NCBI GenBank assembly: GCA_947463665.1
Contig: CANHUD010000056.1
Span: 1-10,807, forward strand
Origin: Sphingobacteriales bacterium
Lineage (GTDB): Bacteria > Bacteroidota > Bacteroidia > Chitinophagales > Chitinophagaceae
Reading direction: 5' to 3'
Length of the DNA: 10,807 nt
Position numbers and translations under genes: made by a program. Shown one piece after another: positions 7,205 to 10,807 of the stretch. The notes beneath the pieces were generated by a model. That model did not search any database. It saw only the letters and a program-made list of their open reading frames with translations, and was not told the DNA's origin. How positions within the stretch are numbered: position 1 is the stretch's first letter; each line of letters starts with the position of its first letter.

Positions 7205-8692
7205 ATGAAAATATTCAATGCTGCTCAAACAAAGCAGTGGGACAACGTAACACTGGAAAGACAGGGCATTTTATCTCTTGACTTGATGGAACGGGCTGCT
7301 AAAGCTTGTTTTGATTTCATTACCAATCGATTTGAAGGTAGAAATTTTTATATCTTTTGCGGACCGGGTAACAATGGTGGAGATGGATTTGAACTGGCCA
7401 GGCTTTTGATTGAAGCATCCTTCCCCACCAAGATTTACAGCGTATGGAGAGAAACCGATTCTCGCTCGGCTGATAATACAGTAACCTTCAACCGACTCAC
7501 ATCATCAGGAGCTTTTGTTGATTCTTTTCCCTCATCCTCACCCATAGAACTTTCGGATAAGTATGTAATTATAGATGCCATCCTCGGCAATGGCCAGAAC
7601 AGGCCGCTAGCCGGAGTGTATAAAATGGCGGTAGACTGGATTAATCAGCAAAACCAGCCTGTTGTTTCGATAGATATACCTACTGGTTTGTATACCCGGG
7701 AGCGCAGTCCGGATGATTCAATGGTTTTTGCCGATTATACGCTGACATTCGAATCCCCTAAACTAGCCATGCTATTACCTGAGTTTGAGGAGGTAGTTGG
7801 TAATTGGGAATGTATTTCAATAGGACTGGATCGGTCCTTTGAACAAGAGGCTCCCTCTGAATTTGTATGGGTTACGGAGGAGGAAATAGCGTCGGATACC
7901 ATTCCAAGAAAACGGTTTTCTCATAAGGGCACATTTGGCAAAGCGGCTCTGTTTGTCGGCAGCTATGGGATGACCGGAGCGGCAATTTTAAGTGCAGGGG
8001 CTGCCTTGCGGTCGGGAGTAGGGAAATTATTTGTTCATACCCCGGGAAAATGCGTTGATCTGGTTCAAATGGCCGTTCCTGAAGCTATTGTTCGCCCTGA
8101 TCCGAATCAGTTACTAATGTCTCATCTACCGGATGATCTGACCGGGTTTTCTGCTGTGGGCATTGGACCGGGCATTGGAAAGGAAACTGAAACCCGTGAG
8201 CTATTAAACCAATTATTAGATGCAGCTATTCCCAACCTCGTTTTGGATGCAGATGCCCTTAATATAATTGCAGAAGAAGGCTGGTTGGAGCGAATTCCCG
8301 AAGGAGCGGTTTTAACTCCACATTTGATGGAAGCCACTCGTATGTGGGGTTTTCATACCAGTCATTATACCCGATTGATGCGTATACGCGATTTTGTGAT
8401 CAGGCGAAACCTGATTGTGGTTCTTAAAGGAGCTTTTACCGCCACCCTCTCGCCGGACGGGACTATCTATTTCAATAGCACGGGGAATGTTGGACTTGCT
8501 AAAGCCGGTACTGGCGATGTACTGACCGGAATGCTAACAAGTTTGATGGCCCAGGGGTACAGTCCATTGGCTGCAGCCAAACGAGCCGTATTTATTCACG
8601 GCCAGACTGCTGATGATCTGGCTAAAACCCGTCATTTTTACAGTTTTTTGGCCAGTGACCTGGTTGCCGAACTAGGAAAAGGTAAAATATAG
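7205..8692 (+). CDS. nnr: Bifunctional NAD(P)H-hydrate epimerase / ADP-dependent NAD(P)H-hydrate dehydratase
   Basis: This is a cytoplasmic metabolite-repair enzyme. The N-terminal YjeF_N domain interconverts the R and S epimers of hydrated NAD(P)H, and the C-terminal ribokinase-like domain dehydrates S-NAD(P)HX to NAD(P)H with ADP as phosphoryl donor. The 495-residue length is usual for the fused form. The epimerase half (about 1-215) shows GPGNNGGDGFELAR (53-66), D124 in IIDAILGNG and SIDIPTGL (155-162). The dehydratase half (about 230-495) shows HKGTFGKAALFVGS (240-253), GIGPGIG (319-325), LDADALN (347-353), VVLKG (405-409) and the catalytic-loop motif AGTGDVLTGM (434-443). One unusual stretch is LTPHLMEATRM (370-380), where the family usually has LTPHP followed by a Glu-containing turn. 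The ATG at 7205 begins at the family's normal N-terminus (MKIFNAAQTKQWD). The gene runs in the same direction as the hydrolase upstream and hppA downstream. Confidence 0.96.
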   Translation: MKIFNAAQTKQWDNVTLERQGILSLDLMERAAKACFDFITNRFEGRNFYIFCGPGNNGGDGFELARLLIEASFPTKIYSVWRETDSRSADNTVTFNRLTSSGAFVDSFPSSSPIELSDKYVIIDAILGNGQNRPLAGVYKMAVDWINQQNQPVVSIDIPTGLYTRERSPDDSMVFADYTLTFESPKLAMLLPEFEEVVGNWECISIGLDRSFEQEAPSEFVWVTEEEIASDTIPRKRFSHKGTFGKAALFVGSYGMTGAAILSAGAALRSGVGKLFVHTPGKCVDLVQMAVPEAIVRPDPNQLLMSHLPDDLTGFSAVGIGPGIGKETETRELLNQLLDAAIPNLVLDADALNIIAEEGWLERIPEGAVLTPHLMEATRMWGFHTSHYTRLMRIRDFVIRRNLIVVLKGAFTATLSPDGTIYFNSTGNVGLAKAGTGDVLTGMLTSLMAQGYSPLAAAKRAVFIHGQTADDLAKTRHFYSFLASDLVAELGKGKI

Positions 8693-8724
8693 GCACTAAA
8701 CTTTCCTTTTTGGGCTTTATGCCT

Positions 8725-8732
8725 TAAATTTG
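8725..8732 (+). promoter_or_regulatory. Candidate Bacteroidota -7 promoter box for hppA
   Basis: TAAATTTG is an exact match to TAnnTTTG, the -7 element used by the Bacteroidota primary sigma factor. It lies 54 bases before the hppA ATG, between two genes, and would place the transcription start near 8737-8741. The nearest upstream TTTG (8709-8712) is only 12 bases away, closer than the usual spacing of about 19-21, so the -33 half is not supported. Confidence 0.4.
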
Positions 8733-8742
8733 CCGCCCCGAG

Positions 8743-8766
8743 TTTTGGTTGATTTTACAACCAAAA
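8743..8766 (+). promoter_or_regulatory. Perfect 9-bp hairpin in the hppA leader
   Basis: TTTTGGTTG (8743-8751) and CAACCAAAA (8758-8766) are exact inverted repeats around the loop ATTTTA, ending 20 bases before the hppA ATG. If the TAAATTTG box upstream is the promoter, the hairpin forms at the very 5' end of the mRNA, where it could protect the transcript or affect ribosome access; as DNA it could be an operator. No T-run follows it, so it is a poor terminator for nnr. The repeat is plain; its role is inferred. Confidence 0.4.
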
Positions 8767-8786
8767 AGGGTAAACATCAATTGCTT

Positions 8787-10807
8787 ATGGATTATTTGAT
8801 TTATCTCGTTCCCCTGATGGGACTTATCGGACTGCTTTACACGCTGGTAAAATTCAACTGGGTATCTAAGCAGGATGCGGGATCTGACCGCATGAAAGAA
8901 ATCAGCACATACATTGCAGAGGGCGCCATGGCTTTTCTGAGGGCTGAGTGGAAAATACTTGGCTACTTTGTGGCTGTTGTTGCCATCTTGCTGGCCGTAA
9001 TGGCACAGGCAAATCCGCATTCACACCCGTCTATTGCATTAGCCTTTGTGTTAGGTGCCATTGCCAGTGCAACTGCCGGATACATAGGTATGCGCGTTGC
9101 TACCAAGGCAAATGTCCGCACTGCACAGGCTGCGAAAACCAGCCTTTCTAAGGCGTTGAACGTTTCCTTCACCGGTGGTGCCGTTATGGGCCTTGGTGTA
9201 GCAGGACTCGCGGTGCTTGGTCTTGGAGGCTTGTTTATCATACTCAAAGCTATTTTTGTTCCGGAAGGAGCCAGTGTAAACGGTGAAGAAATGCTCAAAA
9301 CGATTGAGATTCTTACCGGTTTTTCACTTGGTGCAGAGTCTATTGCGCTATTCGCCCGAGTTGGAGGTGGTATTTACACAAAGGCTGCCGACGTTGGAGC
9401 GGATCTGGTAGGTAAAGTGGAGGCTGGCATTCCTGAGGATGATCCCAGAAATCCTGCTACCATTGCGGATAACGTGGGAGACAACGTTGGGGATGTAGCC
9501 GGAATGGGAGCTGATCTTTTCGGATCTTATGTGGCCACGGTACTGGCTACGATGGTATTAGGTCAGGAAACCATTTCAATTGACAACTTCGGTGGTCTCT
9601 CCCCTATCCTTCTTCCCATGCTGATTGCAGGCGTTGGTATTTTGTTCTCTATCATAGGTACTTTCTTCGTGAAAGTGAGTGATTCTGCAGGTATCAGCAC
9701 CTCAGGTGTTCAAAAAGCGTTGAATCTGGGTAACTGGGGTTCTATTGCACTAACTGCCATCGCTTCTGTTGGTTTGGTTGCTTATCTACTCCCGGAAACC
9801 ATGGAACTTCGTGGTGAAACGTTCACTAAATGGGGTGTCCTGGGTGCCATCGGCGTCGGATTAGTGGTTGGAACGCTGATGAGCATTATAACTGAGTATT
9901 ATACTGCGATGGGTAAGAGACCAGTCTTGTCTATCATTCGTCAATCTTCTACAGGACACGCAACGAATGTTATCGGAGGACTGGCTGTTGGTATGGAGTC
10001 CACCTTCCTTCCAATTCTTGTTCTGGCAGGTGGAATTTATGGTTCATTCCTTTGTGCTGGTCTCTATGGTGTAGCCATTGCGGCAGCCGGTATGATGGCC
10101 ACCACAGCTATGCAGCTTGCTATAGATGCATTTGGTCCAATTGCTGACAATGCAGGTGGTATTGCCGAGATGAGCGAATTACCCAAGGAAGTCCGTGAAA
10201 AAACAGACGTTCTGGATGCTGTTGGTAATACAACTGCTGCCACTGGAAAAGGATTTGCCATTGCTTCTGCAGCGCTTACAGCACTTGCACTTTTTGCTGC
10301 TTTTGTGGGGGTTGCCAAGATTGATGGAATCGATATTTATAAGGCCGACGTTTTGGCTGCTCTTTTTGTTGGTGGAATGATTCCGTTTATTTTTTCTTCT
10401 CTGGCCATCCGTGCAGTTGGTGAAGCAGCTATGTCGATGGTTGAAGAGGTTCGTCGCCAGTTCCGTCAGATACCGGGTATTATGGAAGGAACCGGTCGTC
10501 CGGAATACGATAAATGTGTGGCCATATCTACTGAAGCATCTATCAAGAAAATGATGCTGCCGGGAGCTATTACGATTATTTCCCCGATTTTGATCGGTTT
10601 TGGATTTGGTCCTGAAGCACTCGGAGGTTTTCTTGCCGGAGCAACCGTTAGTGGTGTACTGATGGGGATGTTCCAGAACAATGCCGGAGGTGCTTGGGAC
10701 AATGCCAAAAAATCATTTGAAAAGGGTGTAGAAATCAATGGAGAGATCTATTATAAGAAGTCAGAACCACACAAGGCTTCTGTAACAGGTGATACCGTTG
10801 GCGATCC
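8787..10807 (+). CDS. hppA: Membrane-bound pyrophosphatase, probably K+-dependent and H+-pumping, 3'-truncated
   Basis: This integral membrane pump hydrolyses cytoplasmic pyrophosphate and moves ions outward. The frame has no stop from the ATG at 8787 to the window end, giving 673 full codons; family members are roughly 670-770 residues, so only the C-terminal end is missing. Substrate and metal-binding motifs are intact: DVGADLVGKVE (202-212) and DNVGDNVGD (228-236), with D243 in MGADLFGS. GNTTAATGKGF (480-490) has Ala484 and Gly487 where K+-independent enzymes have Lys and Thr, indicating K+ dependence. Na+-pumping relatives carry a helix-6 Glu (E246 in Thermotoga maritima); here that position is G246, while helix 5 has E184 in LGAESIALFARVGGG where most relatives have Ser. 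As I recall, this displaced Glu marks the Flavobacterium-type H+ pumps. M1 is preferred over M11 because it begins the first membrane helix. A weak AGGG lies about 16 bases upstream. Confidence 0.96.
   Translation, partial: MDYLIYLVPLMGLIGLLYTLVKFNWVSKQDAGSDRMKEISTYIAEGAMAFLRAEWKILGYFVAVVAILLAVMAQANPHSHPSIALAFVLGAIASATAGYIGMRVATKANVRTAQAAKTSLSKALNVSFTGGAVMGLGVAGLAVLGLGGLFIILKAIFVPEGASVNGEEMLKTIEILTGFSLGAESIALFARVGGGIYTKAADVGADLVGKVEAGIPEDDPRNPATIADNVGDNVGDVAGMGADLFGSYVATVLATMVLGQETISIDNFGGLSPILLPMLIAGVGILFSIIGTFFVKVSDSAGISTSGVQKALNLGNWGSIALTAIASVGLVAYLLPETMELRGETFTKWGVLGAIGVGLVVGTLMSIITEYYTAMGKRPVLSIIRQSSTGHATNVIGGLAVGMESTFLPILVLAGGIYGSFLCAGLYGVAIAAAGMMATTAMQLAIDAFGPIADNAGGIAEMSELPKEVREKTDVLDAVGNTTAATGKGFAIASAALTALALFAAFVGVAKIDGIDIYKADVLAALFVGGMIPFIFSSLAIRAVGEAAMSMVEEVRRQFRQIPGIMEGTGRPEYDKCVAISTEASIKKMMLPGAITIISPILIGFGFGPEALGGFLAGATVSGVLMGMFQNNAGGAWDNAKKSFEKGVEINGEIYYKKSEPHKASVTGDTVGD

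Noticed and set aside
8963..9298. 111-residue open frame on the minus strand
   Set aside because: It is antisense to the conserved hppA helices. Its Ala/Thr/Pro-rich composition is what the reverse strand of Gly/Ala-rich codons produces.

Overview
The window looks like chromosomal DNA of a Bacteroidota-type bacterium with moderate GC content. The evidence is as follows: start codons mostly lack good Shine-Dalgarno sequences, an exact TAnnTTTG box (the Bacteroidota -7 element) lies before the last gene, the membrane pyrophosphatase has Flavobacterium-like features, and a DUF1553/DUF1501/DUF2231 gene set of the kind found in Planctomycetes and Bacteroidota is present. The genus cannot be fixed from this sequence. 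Every family assignment was made by reading motifs, without a database search.

Bases 1-4685 (+ strand) hold a tightly packed module of three exported or membrane proteins. The first is the C-terminal part of a DUF1549/DUF1553 protein with a CxxCH haem-type motif and an embedded CBM6-like sugar-binding segment. The second is a DUF1501 protein of the alkaline phosphatase/sulfatase fold with a Tat-type leader. The third is a fusion of a four-helix DUF2231 membrane domain, a c-type cytochrome domain and a leucine-rich-repeat-like tail. Both junctions read TGA-T-ATG, so the genes are almost certainly co-transcribed. I infer a membrane-anchored periplasmic redox complex acting on, or bound to, a carbohydrate-like ligand. 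Its reaction is unknown, and this is the least understood system in the window.

Bases 4706-5944 (- strand) encode D-3-phosphoglycerate dehydrogenase (serA), convergent with the module. The 3' ends are 20 bases apart, and two small inverted repeats overlap the two stop codons. Bases 6011-8692 (+ strand) carry a lipoprotein serine hydrolase of the class C beta-lactamase family, divergent from serA, and then a bifunctional NAD(P)HX epimerase/dehydratase (Nnr/YjeF type). From 8787 to the window end runs hppA, a membrane pyrophosphatase whose residues point to a K+-dependent, H+-pumping, Flavobacterium-type enzyme. A perfect 9-bp hairpin sits in its leader.

The second half is metabolic and housekeeping in character: serine synthesis, repair of damaged NAD(P)H, and energy conservation from pyrophosphate. 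The genes fill the window, and no gap exceeds 100 bases. I saw no tRNA, rRNA, CRISPR array, insertion sequence or phage gene.
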